A stretch of DNA of 64,000 nt from Planctomycetales bacterium (GCA_027452145.1 DAIDHB010000188.1:1-64000), one strand, 5' to 3'; numbered from the stretch's first letter, positions 8,248 through 19,500 are shown. Notes: generated by a model from the sequence alone, not told the origin. Program-made: numbers and translations.

Positions 8248-10185
8248 TCACGACGCCGCCACGACCTCGCCCGACTGGCTGGGCTTCTCGGCCATGACGG
8301 CCGGGGCGCGCAGGGACTCGATCAGCGACGTGTAGGCCAGCGTGAGCTGGCGGCGGCTGTGCAGGCCGAGGAGCCGCGTCGGGTCCTTCGAGTCGACGAC
8401 GGGGATCTCGTCGATATTCAGCTCGGTCATCCGCCGCAGCGCGGTGTGCAGGTTGTCCTCGGGCGTGACCGACAGGACCGGGCGATGCGCCAGGTCGTCG
8501 GCCAGCACCAGCGGACCCCACTCCGAGCCCACCAGGGCCAGGCGCAGGTCGCGCAGGGTGAAGATTCCCGTGAGCCGGCCGTTGCGATCGATCACCGGGA
8601 ACAGGGTCTCGGTCGACTGCGCCACCAGGTGGACCAGCTCGCGGAACGGAGTCGACGCCGGGACGCGCTCGATGCCCTCCGTACGGAATCCGACCTCGCT
8701 GATGCTGAGCTGTTCGAGCACGTCGACCACGAAATCTCCCTGGTGCGCGGGGCTGTCGATCGGTGTCTGGACCTGCTCCTCGTAGATCGTCCAGCGCCGC
8801 GAGAGCGCCATGTTCAGCCCGCAGGCGAGCATCAGGGGGACGAGCAGGCTGTACGACCCGGTCATCTCGCTGACCATCACGATCGAGGTGAGCGGCGTCT
8901 TGGAGACCCCCGCGAAGAAGCCGCCCATGCCGACCAGCACGAACGCCGCCGGTTCGACGCTGGCCGAGGGGAAGGCCCAGGCGAAGAACTGGCCGCAGGC
9001 GCCGCCGAGCATACCGCCGATCAGGATCGATGGGCCGAACACGCCGCCGCTGCCGCCCGAGCTGATCGTCAGTCCGGTCGCGAAGATCTTGAGGATCGCC
9101 AGGACCAGCAGCAACCGCATTCCCATGTGCGGGTCAAACGAGGTTTCGCCCTGGAGCGTCAATTCGGGCGGCATGCCGATCGCGCCCCACTGCACCCAGC
9201 CATAGCCGCCGGTCATCACCTGGGGAAACGCCAGCGCCAGGATGCCGAGCAGGAATCCGCCGACCGCCGGCTTGAGCTGGCGAGGGATCGGCATCGGCTT
9301 GAAGAACCAGTCGCGCAGGCCGTAGAAGGTTCTGACGTACAGCCAGCCCATGCCGGCGCAGAGGAGGGTCAACAGAGCGTACATCGGCAGCTCGCGCAGG
9401 CCCGAGAACGTGATCGGCGGCAGGAGGAAGATCGGGCGCGGCGTGATGAACAAGGCGAACGTCGAGTAGGCCACGATTGAGCTGGCCAGGCAGGGCAGCA
9501 GCGCGGCCGACTCGAACGCCGTGGTGGCGTAGAGGACCTCGCCGGCGAACAATGCGCCGCCGAGCGGGGCGCGGAAGATCGCGCCGACGCCGCCCGCCGC
9601 CCCGGCGAGCATCAGGATTCGCCGGTCCCTCGGCGAGAGCCTGAGCAACCCCGCGAACACCGAGCCGAACCCGGCGCCGATCTGCGCGATCGGGCCCTCC
9701 TGACCGGCCGAGCCGCCCGAGCCCATCGTGATGATCGACGCGACCGCCTTGATCACCGGCACCCGGCCCCGGATCACGCCGCCGCCGCGGTGGAACGCCC
9801 GGATCATCGCGTCGGTCCCGTGCCCCTCGGCCTCCGGGGCCAGGGTGAAGACCAGGGTCCCGGCGATCAGCCCGCCGACCGTCGGGATCAGGACGACCAG
9901 CCACCAGGGATAGGGGTCGGTGATCGCGTGCGGGCCGTCCTCGACGGTCGACGGCCGGTGGAAATGGAGCCATCCCCCCAGGACTTCCCGGTAGGTGAAT
10001 TGCAGCGCCACCAGGAAGACGACCGCGCCCAGGCCGGCGATGAGGCCGACGATCGGGCTGCATACCGCGACCCGGCCGATCCGGGGCGACGACCAGAGCG
10101 CCGCGAGCCGGCCGATCGCCCGCCGGGCCCAGCCGGCGAGGCCTCCGTTCGTCCCATTGGAGGACGCCTCGAATTCTGACTCCAT
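8248..10185 (-). CDS. ClC-type chloride channel/transporter with CBS pair
   Basis: About 645 residues from the ATG at 10185; a longer frame to 10284 adds an Arg/Pro-rich leader that looks non-coding. The membrane part has the ClC selectivity motifs GSGGSAGQEGPIAQIG (with the gating glutamate in GQEGP) and GSGGSGGVFGPSILIGG, about ten hydrophobic helices, and SKTPLTSIVMVSEMTG late in the channel. The C-terminus carries two CBS domains (ending near the LHSRRQLTLAY segment) that usually bind adenine nucleotides and tune gating. It sits in the cytoplasmic membrane and moves chloride or exchanges it for protons; which of the two is not decidable here. Divergent from the asparagine synthetase gene. 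Confidence 0.92.
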   Translation of the reverse strand: MESEFEASSNGTNGGLAGWARRAIGRLAALWSSPRIGRVAVCSPIVGLIAGLGAVVFLVALQFTYREVLGGWLHFHRPSTVEDGPHAITDPYPWWLVVLIPTVGGLIAGTLVFTLAPEAEGHGTDAMIRAFHRGGGVIRGRVPVIKAVASIITMGSGGSAGQEGPIAQIGAGFGSVFAGLLRLSPRDRRILMLAGAAGGVGAIFRAPLGGALFAGEVLYATTAFESAALLPCLASSIVAYSTFALFITPRPIFLLPPITFSGLRELPMYALLTLLCAGMGWLYVRTFYGLRDWFFKPMPIPRQLKPAVGGFLLGILALAFPQVMTGGYGWVQWGAIGMPPELTLQGETSFDPHMGMRLLLVLAILKIFATGLTISSGGSGGVFGPSILIGGMLGGACGQFFAWAFPSASVEPAAFVLVGMGGFFAGVSKTPLTSIVMVSEMTGSYSLLVPLMLACGLNMALSRRWTIYEEQVQTPIDSPAHQGDFVVDVLEQLSISEVGFRTEGIERVPASTPFRELVHLVAQSTETLFPVIDRNGRLTGIFTLRDLRLALVGSEWGPLVLADDLAHRPVLSVTPEDNLHTALRRMTELNIDEIPVVDSKDPTRLLGLHSRRQLTLAYTSLIESLRAPAVMAEKPSQSGEVVAAS

Positions 10186-10445
10186 CTGTTCGTGGACCCC
10201 GATGCGCTGGAGGGTGAGGCGGGCGTGCGGGCGCCCGGCGGGTTCTCGTGGGGCCGGTCGGACAGCCGCGAGCCCCACGGCCATCGAACCATTCCAGCCG
10301 ATCGGCCGCGCCGCGTCCAGCCGAAAGGAGGCCCGGCATGGCGCTTACGCCGACCCGCGACCGTCCCGTTCCGGGCCGATCCTGGGACAGCCGGGCGCGG
10401 ACCGGATATACTCCTACTGGACCATCAGGGCCCGGAGCGATCGTC

Positions 10446-12398
10446 ATGTGCGGGATTTGCGGCGCGGTCTGGACCGATCCGGGGGACGCGATCTCCGACG
10501 GATCGCTCCGCGCGATGACCGACCGTCTGGTCCACCGCGGGCCGGACGACTCGGGCACTCATCGCGACGCCCACGCCGCGCTAGGATTTCGCCGGCTGGC
10601 GATCATCGACCTGCCCGGCGGCCATCAGCCGCTGTCGAACGAGGACGGCACGGTCTGGACCGTGTTCAACGGCGAGATCTACAACTATCCCGCGTTGCGG
10701 AGGCGTCTCGAGGCAAAAGGGCACGCTCTTCGCTCGTCCGGCGATACCGAGGTCCTGGTCCACCTGTACGAGGACGAGGGGACGCGGATGTTCCGCCTGC
10801 TGCGCGGGATGTTCGCCCTGGCGATCTGGGACGCGCCCCGCCGCACGCTCGTCCTGGCCCGCGATCGGATGGGCCAGAAGCCGCTGGTTTACCGTCACGA
10901 CCGGGCCCGCGGCCGGCTGGCCTTCGCGAGCGAGCTGAAGGCGCTCATGGCCCTCCCCGACGACGTCGTGCCCCGTCGCGTGGATCCCCTGGCGCTCGAC
11001 GAGTACCTGTGCTACGGCTACGTCCCGCACCCGCGGACGATCCTCGAGGGCGTGGCCAAGCTGCCGCCGGCGCATTTCGCCGTCTGGCACGAGGGGACGC
11101 TCGCGATCGAGCGCTACTGGGCGCCCGACTGGAACCTCGAGCGCGACCGGCCGATCGAAGAGGATATCGCCGAACTGCGCCAGACGCTCGACGAGGCGGT
11201 ACGCGAGCAGATGGCGGCCGACGTGCCGCTGGGCGCGTTCCTCTCGGGCGGCGTCGACTCGACGATCGTGGCAGCGCTGATGCAGCGGGCCTCGGGCCGG
11301 CCGGTGAGGACGTTCGCCATCGGATTCCCCGACCCGAAGTATGACGAGACGCGCTATGCCGAGCTGGCCGCGCGAGCGCTCGGCACCGAGCACCAGACCT
11401 TCGTCGTCGAGCCGAAGGCGTGGGACACGCTGCCCGAGCTGGCCTGGCAATTCGACGAGCCGTTCGCGGATAGCTCGGCCCTGCCGACCTGGTACGTCGC
11501 GCGTGAAACCCGCCGCTCGGTGACGGTCGCACTCACCGGCGATGCCGGCGATGAGCTGTTCGGCGGCTATGACCGCTATCGAGCGATGGCCCTGACCGAG
11601 CTGTTCCAGCGGCTGCCGAGCGGGCCGCGGCGGCTGCTGGGCGGGACGATGGTCCGGGTGCTGCCGCGCTCGTCGCGGTCGCGGACGCGCCTCCGCGGGC
11701 TGCGCCGGTTGTTCGAGCGGGTGGGCGAGCCGGCCGAGGCGCGCTATCTCGGCTGGATGACGACGTTCGACGAGGACGCAAGGCTGGCCTTGTACACGGA
11801 CGACCAGATCGATGCCCTGGCCGCGTCGGCCGGGGACTCGGGCGACCCGGCTGGTGCGGATCCGGCGTCGATCCTCTCGGCCGCCTTCGCCGCGGCCCGG
11901 GGGCGGGAGTGCGTCACGCGGGCGATGGTCTGCGACCTTTTGACCTACCTGCCAGGCGACCTGCTGACCAAGGTCGACATGGCGAGCATGGCCCATTCGC
12001 TGGAATGCCGCGGCCCGTTTCTGGACCACCGGGTCGTCGAGCTTGCCGCCGCGATGCCGGTGAGTCGGAAGCTGCGGCTACGGCCCGGGCGGTCGAAGGT
12101 CGTCCTCAAGCGGGCGTTCGCCGACCTGCTCCCCCCGGCGATCCGGACGCGGCCGAAGATGGGATTCGGCGTCCCGATCGGGCGCTGGTTCCGCGACGAC
12201 CTGAAGGGCGAGCTCTGCGGCGTCCTGCTCGACCCGTCCTGCCTGAACCGAGGCATCTTCCGCCCCGAGGCTGTCCGGAGCCTGGTCGACGACCACACCA
12301 GCGGCCGTCGCGACGTCGCCCCGCGGCTCTGGGCGCTGCTCATGCTCGAGTTGTGGTTCCGTCGCCACCTGGACGCCGCGGGGCCAGGAACCGCGTGA
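10446..12398 (+). CDS. asnB: Asparagine synthetase (glutamine-hydrolysing)
   Basis: 650 residues. The start is set by MCGICGAV: after Met removal Cys2 is the class II amidotransferase nucleophile. A longer frame to 10248 has no family similarity. The glutaminase half has HRGPDDSG, the FNGEIYNY motif and RDRMGQKPL. The synthetase half has the PP-loop SGGVDSTIVAAL and LTGDAGDELFGGYDRY. It makes asparagine from aspartate, glutamine and ATP. Family members also amidate exopolysaccharide or peptide precursors, and in a glycosyltransferase-rich neighbourhood that alternative should be kept in mind. The gene ends 16 bases before the convergent ROK gene. Confidence 0.92.
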   Translation: MCGICGAVWTDPGDAISDGSLRAMTDRLVHRGPDDSGTHRDAHAALGFRRLAIIDLPGGHQPLSNEDGTVWTVFNGEIYNYPALRRRLEAKGHALRSSGDTEVLVHLYEDEGTRMFRLLRGMFALAIWDAPRRTLVLARDRMGQKPLVYRHDRARGRLAFASELKALMALPDDVVPRRVDPLALDEYLCYGYVPHPRTILEGVAKLPPAHFAVWHEGTLAIERYWAPDWNLERDRPIEEDIAELRQTLDEAVREQMAADVPLGAFLSGGVDSTIVAALMQRASGRPVRTFAIGFPDPKYDETRYAELAARALGTEHQTFVVEPKAWDTLPELAWQFDEPFADSSALPTWYVARETRRSVTVALTGDAGDELFGGYDRYRAMALTELFQRLPSGPRRLLGGTMVRVLPRSSRSRTRLRGLRRLFERVGEPAEARYLGWMTTFDEDARLALYTDDQIDALAASAGDSGDPAGADPASILSAAFAAARGRECVTRAMVCDLLTYLPGDLLTKVDMASMAHSLECRGPFLDHRVVELAAAMPVSRKLRLRPGRSKVVLKRAFADLLPPAIRTRPKMGFGVPIGRWFRDDLKGELCGVLLDPSCLNRGIFRPEAVRSLVDDHTSGRRDVAPRLWALLMLELWFRRHLDAAGPGTA

Positions 12399-12414
12399 CG
12401 GGACAACTCGCGGG

Positions 12415-13662
12415 TCAGCCGTCGGTGGCGAGTACGGCCTGGTGGCGGGTGTACTCGGGCGCAGAGAGGACCTCGTCTTCCGGGAAGGTCTTCAGGAATC
12501 CGAGGTAGGCGGCGCCGAGCGCGCCGGCGAAGCCCGACAGCGTGCTATCGGCGAGGACCAGGTCCCGAAGGATCTCCTCGATCGTATGGCGGCGGAAGGT
12601 GTCCTCGAGGGTGCGGCGGACGATGGGGCAGCAGTTCGGGACCTCGCCGGCCAGGATGATCTTCTCCGGGGCGAACAGGTTGGCGAGATTGGCGGCGATC
12701 AGGCCGAGGTCGCGGCCGGCCTGCTCAAGCAGGTCGTGGATCAGTCGGTCGTCGGCCGCGGCCACCAGGTCGGCGAGAGTCACATCGCCCGGGGATTCGA
12801 GCAGGCGGGCGCGCTGGGGCGTCCTCGGGACGGCGTCGGCGATCGCGCGGAGGGCGCGGCCGACGATCCCCTTGGCGGAGACCAGCTCGGTCAGCGTGGG
12901 CGTTCGGCCATCGCGGGGGAGGACGTTCTGGCCGACCTTGCCCGCGAGGGCGTTGTGGCCGAGATACATCCGGCCGTCGACGACGATGCCCATGCCGAAG
13001 CCCGAGCGGGCGGCCAGGCAAAGGAAGTGGCGGTGGCCCCGCCCGCCGCCGCGGAGCAGCTCGGCGAGGGTCAACGCGCGGATGTTCTCCTCGATGTGGA
13101 TCGGGCAGTCGAAGTGCGGCCGCAGGCGGTCGGCCAGCGAGACGTCCTGGAATCCGGGGAGCAGGTCGTAACGGACGATCCGGCCGGTGCGGAAATCGAT
13201 CCGGCCCGGCGCGGCCACTCCGATGGCCAGCAGCCGACGGTCGCCCCCGGCCTGCGCGGCCTGCTCCGCGGCGGCGACCATAACGTCGAGCACCGCCTCG
13301 CGGCCGAGGCCGGCGCGGAGCGGGATTTCATTCTGGGCGACCACCTCGCCGGCGAAGTCGGTCAGCACGGTACGGACACGCAACGCCTCGAGGTCGACGC
13401 CGAGGAAGCCGCCATAGCGCGGATTGAGCCAGAGCGGTACGGGCGCCCGTCCGCGCCGGGTCGGGCCGGGGTGGTCCTCGATGAGCACGCCCGCGCGGAG
13501 GAAAGCATCGACGTAGTTGCCCATCGTCGACGCGTTGATGTTCAGCCGCTTCGCCAGGTAGAACCGCGAGCAACCCGGCTCGCGGAAGACGCGGTTGAGG
13601 ATGCGGTGCTTGTTCGCGATCAGCTTCGATTCGCGCGGCCGTAGCCGCTTCGCCAGGCTCAT
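12415..13662 (-). CDS. ROK-family regulator (winged helix plus sugar-kinase-like domain)
   Basis: 415 residues from the ATG at 13662; the longer frame to 13935 is rejected because its leader is Arg/Pro-rich. Residues about 15-75 form a helix-turn-helix domain (ILNRVFREPGCSRFYLAK, LNINASTMGNYVDAFLRAGV) that would bind an operator. Residues 90-400 are the ROK/ASKHA fold with GVDLEALRVRTVLTDFAGEV, IGVAAPGRID and a late NLFAPEKIILAGE. The CxCGxxGCxE zinc motif of typical ROK proteins is absent (RDGRTPTLTELVSAKG instead), so kinase activity is doubtful and a sugar-sensing repressor is more likely. Target genes are unknown. Confidence 0.85.
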   Translation of the reverse strand: MSLAKRLRPRESKLIANKHRILNRVFREPGCSRFYLAKRLNINASTMGNYVDAFLRAGVLIEDHPGPTRRGRAPVPLWLNPRYGGFLGVDLEALRVRTVLTDFAGEVVAQNEIPLRAGLGREAVLDVMVAAAEQAAQAGGDRRLLAIGVAAPGRIDFRTGRIVRYDLLPGFQDVSLADRLRPHFDCPIHIEENIRALTLAELLRGGGRGHRHFLCLAARSGFGMGIVVDGRMYLGHNALAGKVGQNVLPRDGRTPTLTELVSAKGIVGRALRAIADAVPRTPQRARLLESPGDVTLADLVAAADDRLIHDLLEQAGRDLGLIAANLANLFAPEKIILAGEVPNCCPIVRRTLEDTFRRHTIEEILRDLVLADSTLSGFAGALGAAYLGFLKTFPEDEVLSAPEYTRHQAVLATDG

Positions 13663-13880
13663 GGGGGTCCAGGTCTCTCGGGGTGTCGGGCCTGCCCGCG
13701 GCGGCCGGACCATTGGGACCGTACCGTCGCGGGCCTGAGGTCTATGGCTATTGTATACCGATAACTCGTCGACGGTGAGGGGGCGGCGACATCGGCCAGG
13801 CAAGATCGACGGCCCGCCCCCGATCGCCCGGCGGTTCGCTGTCGCGACCGTCGGGTCGGGAAACGGGGCGGGTGCCTGTC

Positions 13881-14978
13881 TCAGTATGAGTCGGACGAGA
13901 CCACCTCTCCGCCGCCGCGGGTGCCCAGCGCCCACCAGGTCGCCTGGTTGATGCTGTTCTTCACGAATCGCACGCTCCCGTCGGCCATCAGCACGTTGAC
14001 CCCGCCGGGGTGCAGGCTGTTGACGTTCGCGAACGTCGCGTCATTGGGATAGCCCCCGCCAGTGTACCGGCAGGTGCCCCAGGGATAGTTCGTCGAGTTT
14101 GGCGTCGCGATCGTGTTGAACATCGTCATCCCCACCGAGCCGACCTCCCAGAACACGCCGCGCATCTCGTTAATGCCCCGATGCGCCTGCCAGGCCACGG
14201 TGCACGCCTGCAACCCGGCGATGACCGCCGCCGGATTCAGGTTGGCGTTGTACTGCTGCGCCGCGCCGCCCGCGCCGGCGATTCCCGTCATCGAGTTGCC
14301 CGGGTAGGTGTTGGTCGGCTGCCCGTTGCTCACCAGCGCCTCGGAGAACGCAACCGTGTTCGACGTCCCGTCGGTCACGCTGCTGATCTTGTAGACCGTA
14401 TACCACCAGAACAGCCCGGTGCTCCCCATGGTCGCCCACGGCTGGTTCGGCGCCGTGTTGTTGGGCGAGTTCGTTGTCGTCCCGACCGAGGCCACGTAGT
14501 TCACGTCCAGCGTGTCCATCCGCTTGTCGGCCGAGCGGTACACCTGTGTCGTCCCGGCGTTCGGGTCCGACGGGCACAGGAAGACCGCCACCCGCTGGCC
14601 AGTTACCGTCGAGTTCGCATAGTAACCGTAACTATTGGGCATGTTGTTGCCGAGCGAGAAGTTACAGGCGTTGTACATGGGGATCTGCTCGATGTAGCCG
14701 AGCATCAGCGCATGACCGCTCCAGCAGTCCCACTGATAGGCCGTCGGCAGCCCATAGCGCGAGACGCCCAGCGGGAAGCAGTCGTTGGACGCGTGGTAGT
14801 TGTGCAGGCCCAGGCCGATCTGCTTGAGATTGTTCACGCACTGCATCCGCCGCGCGGCCTCGCGCGCCGACTGGACCGCCGGAAGCAACAGCGCGATCAG
14901 GACTGCGATGATCGCGATGACGACCAGGAGTTCGATCAATGTGAAGCCGCGTCGTCGACGGACCTTGATCTCGGACAT
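13881..14978 (-). CDS. DUF1559 pseudopilin-like protein
   Basis: 365 residues, starting with a type III (prepilin) signal: [18 protein letters not shown], where cleavage would leave Phe at position 1 and Glu at +5. DUF1559 follows directly ([25 protein letters not shown] at 38-62), and the C-terminus has the family H-X9-DG signature ([18 protein letters not shown]). Planctomycetes carry tens to hundreds of these per genome; their assembled structure and role are not established. A strong AGGAGG seven bases before the ATG confirms the start. Substrate of PilD-type peptidase by motif, not by any gene in this window. Confidence 0.93.
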   Translation of the reverse strand: MSEIKVRRRRGFTLIELLVVIAIIAVLIALLLPAVQSAREAARRMQCVNNLKQIGLGLHNYHASNDCFPLGVSRYGLPTAYQWDCWSGHALMLGYIEQIPMYNACNFSLGNNMPNSYGYYANSTVTGQRVAVFLCPSDPNAGTTQVYRSADKRMDTLDVNYVASVGTTTNSPNNTAPNQPWATMGSTGLFWWYTVYKISSVTDGTSNTVAFSEALVSNGQPTNTYPGNSMTGIAGAGGAAQQYNANLNPAAVIAGLQACTVAWQAHRGINEMRGVFWEVGSVGMTMFNTIATPNSTNYPWGTCRYTGGGYPNDATFANVNSLHPGGVNVLMADGSVRFVKNSINQATWWALGTRGGGEVVSSDSY

Positions 14979-15150
14979 GGATGCCTCCTCAGAATCTCGA
15001 CCCCTGCAATGACCGTGGAGATGGGTGCGGGAGATGAATCCCTTGCATCAAGTAAGGCCATGCCAACAGAAATTCGTCAAGCGAAATTTTTGTTGACAGA
15101 ATTCCATTGAGGTCGGATGTCCTGGCCTGCGCTCGAAGACCGCTCGGACA

Positions 15151-16464
15151 TCAGGGTTTGCGGTCAGGCGGGATGATGCGGCTGACGGTATCCTGAAGGC
15201 GCCGGATAGTCGGGAGAATCCGGAGGAAGTTGGACTGGACGAAGAGGACGCCGACGAGCTGCCGATCGCGATCGAGCCAGGGGTTGGTCCCGAAGAACCC
15301 GGGGTGGGTGGCGACCCGGGCCCGGCCGTCGGCGTCGAGGCGATCGAGGAAGAAGGCCAGGCCGTAGTCGTTGCCGTAGGGCCCGGCCATGAGGATATCG
15401 AGCCGGCCCTGGCGGGTTTGCATCAGTGCGGCGGATTTCTCCGAGAGGATGCGGCGGCCGCGATAGGTGCCGCCGTTGAGATGCATCTGGTAGAACGCGG
15501 CGAAGTCGTCGAGGGTCGAGGTCATGCCGCCGCCGGCAAGGATGAACCGGCTCTCGCCGTTGGGGAGCTTCGGCCCGGGCCGGAGCGCGGCGACGCCGAA
15601 GGGGACGTAGCGGGTTTCCTTCATGCCCATCGGGGCGAGCAGATTGTCGCGGACAAGGTCCTCGAATGGCTGCCCGCCGGCCGACTCGGCGACGCGGGCC
15701 GCCGCGTTGAAGCCCATGGTGCAGTAGTGGAAGCCCGAGCCCGGCTCGGTTGCGAGTCCGCCCTTCGCGAGCTTCCGAACGGACTCGGCCAGCGAGGCGT
15801 TGCCCGCGTCGAAGAGCTGCTCGCGCGCCTTCTTCAGGTCGGCGGCGCCACCCTTCTCGATGGCGTCGGCGACCTCGGCGGCGGCCGCGCTGGCTTCCTC
15901 GGCTTTCGGCCGGGCCGGGGCCTTCGCGGCACGCTCGCGCAGCCGTCGCATGATCGACTGGGTCAGCAGGTCGCCCGGCAGGCCCGACATGTTCGAGAGC
16001 AGGTCCCGGACCGTCGGCGGCCGCGCGGGGGCCTTGCCGTTGAGCTTGATCCCCCTGAACTCGGGCAGGTGCTTCTCGACCGGGTCGTCGAGCGCCAGCT
16101 TGCCCTGATCGACCAGGATCATCAGCAACGTCGCGGTGACGGTCTTCGAGCTCGAGGCCATCTGCGCCTTCGAGTCCACCGTCAGGTTCCCATACGCCTC
16201 ACGGAAGATCACCTCGCCCCGGTGGGCCAGGAGCAGCGAGATGCCCGGCACGGTGTTGTTCTCGACGGCACCCTTGAGGATCGCGCGGATGGCGTTCAGG
16301 TCCGCGTCGGTGAGCCCGTGGGCGTGCGGGTCGCCGGGACGAAGGTTCTGCGGCGGCTCGTCGCCGCGCGCCCGGGCCGGGATCAGGGCGAAACCGAGGA
16401 GGACGACGGCCGCGAGGGCCGGCATGCGGCGTGGGCTCGGCGCGTGGCGACTGGCGGGCTTCAT
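15151..16464 (-). CDS. Secreted serine hydrolase, beta-lactamase/class C-like
   Basis: About 437 residues from ATG 16464, with a signal peptide (SPRRMPALAAVVLLGFAL, ending around ARARGDEPP). The longer frame to 16623 overlaps the next gene and is rejected. The active-site motif SxxK is present in MASSSKTVTA, so a penicillin-binding/class C-like fold is clear. The second motif, normally YxN, reads YCT (FHYCTMGFN), and the third, HxG, reads HPGFFGT. An inserted Ala/Lys-rich segment (about AAKAPARPKAEEASAAAAEV) lies between. It probably hydrolyses an ester or peptide in the periplasm; a lactamase role is not supported. Confidence 0.85.
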   Translation of the reverse strand: MKPASRHAPSPRRMPALAAVVLLGFALIPARARGDEPPQNLRPGDPHAHGLTDADLNAIRAILKGAVENNTVPGISLLLAHRGEVIFREAYGNLTVDSKAQMASSSKTVTATLLMILVDQGKLALDDPVEKHLPEFRGIKLNGKAPARPPTVRDLLSNMSGLPGDLLTQSIMRRLRERAAKAPARPKAEEASAAAAEVADAIEKGGAADLKKAREQLFDAGNASLAESVRKLAKGGLATEPGSGFHYCTMGFNAAARVAESAGGQPFEDLVRDNLLAPMGMKETRYVPFGVAALRPGPKLPNGESRFILAGGGMTSTLDDFAAFYQMHLNGGTYRGRRILSEKSAALMQTRQGRLDILMAGPYGNDYGLAFFLDRLDADGRARVATHPGFFGTNPWLDRDRQLVGVLFVQSNFLRILPTIRRLQDTVSRIIPPDRKP

Positions 16465-16507
16465 GCACGTTTTCCTTGCAGCAGGGTGAACGATTCGAAT
16501 CGATGCT

Positions 16508-19500
16508 TCAGAAGAAGGACTCGTCGCCGCTAACGGTCCAGAGGTACAGGTGGTCCTGGATGAGCCAGTCCCACCGCGCGGTGGGGAGCTGGGTGAGGAA
16601 CTCGCCGAGCCGATACCGTGCAATGTTCTTGAAGCACTGAAGCGGGTGGAGCTCGATCCGCGGATCGTCGGCGACCGACTCGAGCATCTCCGCGGCGCGA
16701 TCGGGATCCACGGCGCCCGCGGCCAGGATCAGCGTCGGGAGGGTCGCGTCCTTCGCGACCGGCCGCCGGTCGAGCAGGGGGGCCAGCAGGACCATCGCCG
16801 CCTCGCGGTCGTATCGCGCGAGCAACAGCGCGAGCGCCGCGTCGGGCGCGACGCCGTTGGCCGTGCCGGGGCGCGACGGATCGCGGAGCGCCGCGGCTCG
16901 CCAGAAGTACTCCTGCACCAGCATCGGATCAATCCGCTCGGCGGCCGGCAAGAGCGCGGCGGCCACGGCCGCGGCCGACTGGACCTCGATGCCGGACGTC
17001 CCACGCAGACCGCGAGCGGCGAGAGGCTTCAGTGTTTTGAATGCCTCGTCGAGGTAGCGCAAAGCGCGCGGTTTGTCGGTGTCGGCGACGGCCAGCGCAA
17101 CCATGCCGATCGCATACGGCCTGGCGAAGGGCAGGGCGGTCGCATTCGTCCCGGTCCCGAGGTCGCGGTCGCAGAGGCGCCTCGCCCGCTCGGGGTCCTT
17201 GCGTGCCATCGGGTGGGCGACGCGGGCCAGTTGGTGTGCAAGCAAGTCGGGGTTCTCGAGCGTGTTCAGCAATGCCTCGGCCCGCGCCAGGTCGTTGACC
17301 GCGAGGTTCCTGATCACCCTCAGGCGGTGGCGGTCGAGGTAGGGAGGATCACCGACGCCGGCAATCAGCTCAATGGCCGCGTCGGGGTCGATGCGCACCA
17401 GTTGCTCGCCAAAGCTGCCGCGCGCGTAGCCGCCCCATTCCGTCTTCGGCAGGGCCCGGGCCGCGGGCAAAAACTCGTCGAGCAGCTTCGTGCCACGGTC
17501 GGATTCGCCCAGGTCGAGGAGGCGCCTGACGACCCCGGCGACGACCAGGAAACGGTCGTCGGCCCTGGGGCTCGAAAGGGCCAGGACGAGGGCCCGGTCG
17601 AGCTGCTCGATGCGCGCCTTCCGGTCGGACGGAGGGATCGCGTCGCAGACAACGAAGTGCGCCCAGGCTTTCTCGCGGACGTTCTTGATGGTATCGATCA
17701 ACTTGATTGCCTCGTCGCGGGCATCCTCGCAGAGGCCGCTGACGCAGGCGCGGAGGACAAGGTCGAGTGAGTCGATCTCGCCGGGCCGTGCCAGGTCGGT
17801 AACTTTCAGGGCACCCCGGGGAGCGGCTCGGCCCAGCACATCCAGGATCCGCCACGTCGTGTACGAGTCACCTTCCTTCAGGACGCGCTCGAGATAGGGA
17901 ACCAGCAGTCGGGTGACAAGTTCTCGCTCCTGGGCCCGCGTCCTCGGGGGCGGCAGCGTCGTCATCGACCTGACCGGCCGCTCGGACGTCCGGGTCAGGG
18001 CGATCGATTCGGCCTTGCCCGCGGACGGGTCGAGGATCTTCCCGAAGAACCGGAAACCGGCTGCCTCGACGAACAGGAACGACCGCCGCGGGGGGACGTT
18101 CTCGAGGCGGAATCGACCGTCGGCGTCGGTCCGGGTGCGGATCGGCCGGCCCGATTCGTTGGTGGTCCAGACGGAGGCGTCCGCCACGGGATGCCCGCCG
18201 CGATCCGCGACGTTGCCGACGACCGCCGGCGGTCGGACCGGCGCCTCGGCGCGGAGGACCACGTCGGGGAAGTTACGCAGGGTCCCGGCGACCCAGCCGG
18301 TGCGCGCCGGCTCGTAACCGTCGGATTCGACGAGTGCCGAGTACCAGCGCTTCGGGTCGAGGACACCTGGCGTCCGGAACCACCCGCTATTTCCGGTGCG
18401 GATCACGTAGGCCCCGCGGAACGCCACCAGCTCGTCGCCCATGATGTGGCCGTCGTCGTTCTGGTGCTCGGTGCGAAGATGGACCCGCGCGTCGGCGATC
18501 CGCTTGCCCCTGGCATCGAGCACGCGGCCGGCCAGCGAGGTCGAGAGACCGGTCTCGAGCTCCACGCGGACCGGGCCCGCACCGGCGTCAGCCTGGACCG
18601 GGCGGCGGGTCCGCCGGCCGTCGGGTGCCTCGGCCGAGACCTGGACGGGGCCGAGCAGGGAAACGGCCTCGAAACGGAATGCCCCGTCCTCGCCGCTGAT
18701 CGCACGGCGGCTCCCGTACCCAGGGCATCGGGCGAGGACGGACGCGCCCGACACCGGCGCGCCTTGATCATCCACGACAATCCCTCGCACCGTTCCCGCC
18801 CGGTCGAGGTAAACGGGCGCCAGGTCGAGAGCCGGGACCTTCTCGGGCACTCTCGGGCTGTAGGTGCCGTAGGGGATCGGGGCGAAGCTCGGCGGAACGG
18901 GCCCGATAAGCAGCCCTCGCTGACCGGAGCGGCAGTAGAACGTGAACTCGCCCTGCTCGTCGGTCTGCACGACAATCGGCGAACCGTACATCCCGACCAG
19001 CAGGCCCGGGACCGGCCTGTGCGTTTTGCGCTCGCGCGCCAGGCCGTGCAGCCGTACGCCCTTGAACCGCCGGACCTCGACGTGGGTCGTCTGGCCCGGG
19101 CGGACTTCCACCCCGATGGCTGAGCTCAGGAACCAGGGCGAGCCCGCCGGCGCCTCGCCGGAAATGCTCAATTGCCCCGCGGGCACCTCGTCGAGCGCGA
19201 AGCGGCCGTTTGCGTCGACATCAACCGAGAGGATGGCCCGCGCCGGCGGCGAGTCGCTCGGGTCGTGCATGTAGACGCCCAGCCGACGCGCCAGCGGCGC
19301 CTGACCGGCATCGGCGATGACCCGACCCTCGACCCGGCCGACGGGCGACAGATCGATCAGCTTCGGCCCCTGGCCGGCTGGCATCGCCCCGAAGCGAAAG
19401 CTGAATTGCTGCCGGCCCAGTCCCGGGGCGGAAACGATCGCAGTGGCGATCTCCTCGGCGAAGAACGCGGTGATCACCGCCCGGCCGGAGGCGTCGGTGA

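Noticed and set aside
12442-13644. A long plus-strand frame opposite the ROK gene (about 400 residues).
   Set aside because: It is the opposite-strand shadow of a real gene in GC-rich DNA and shows no domain.
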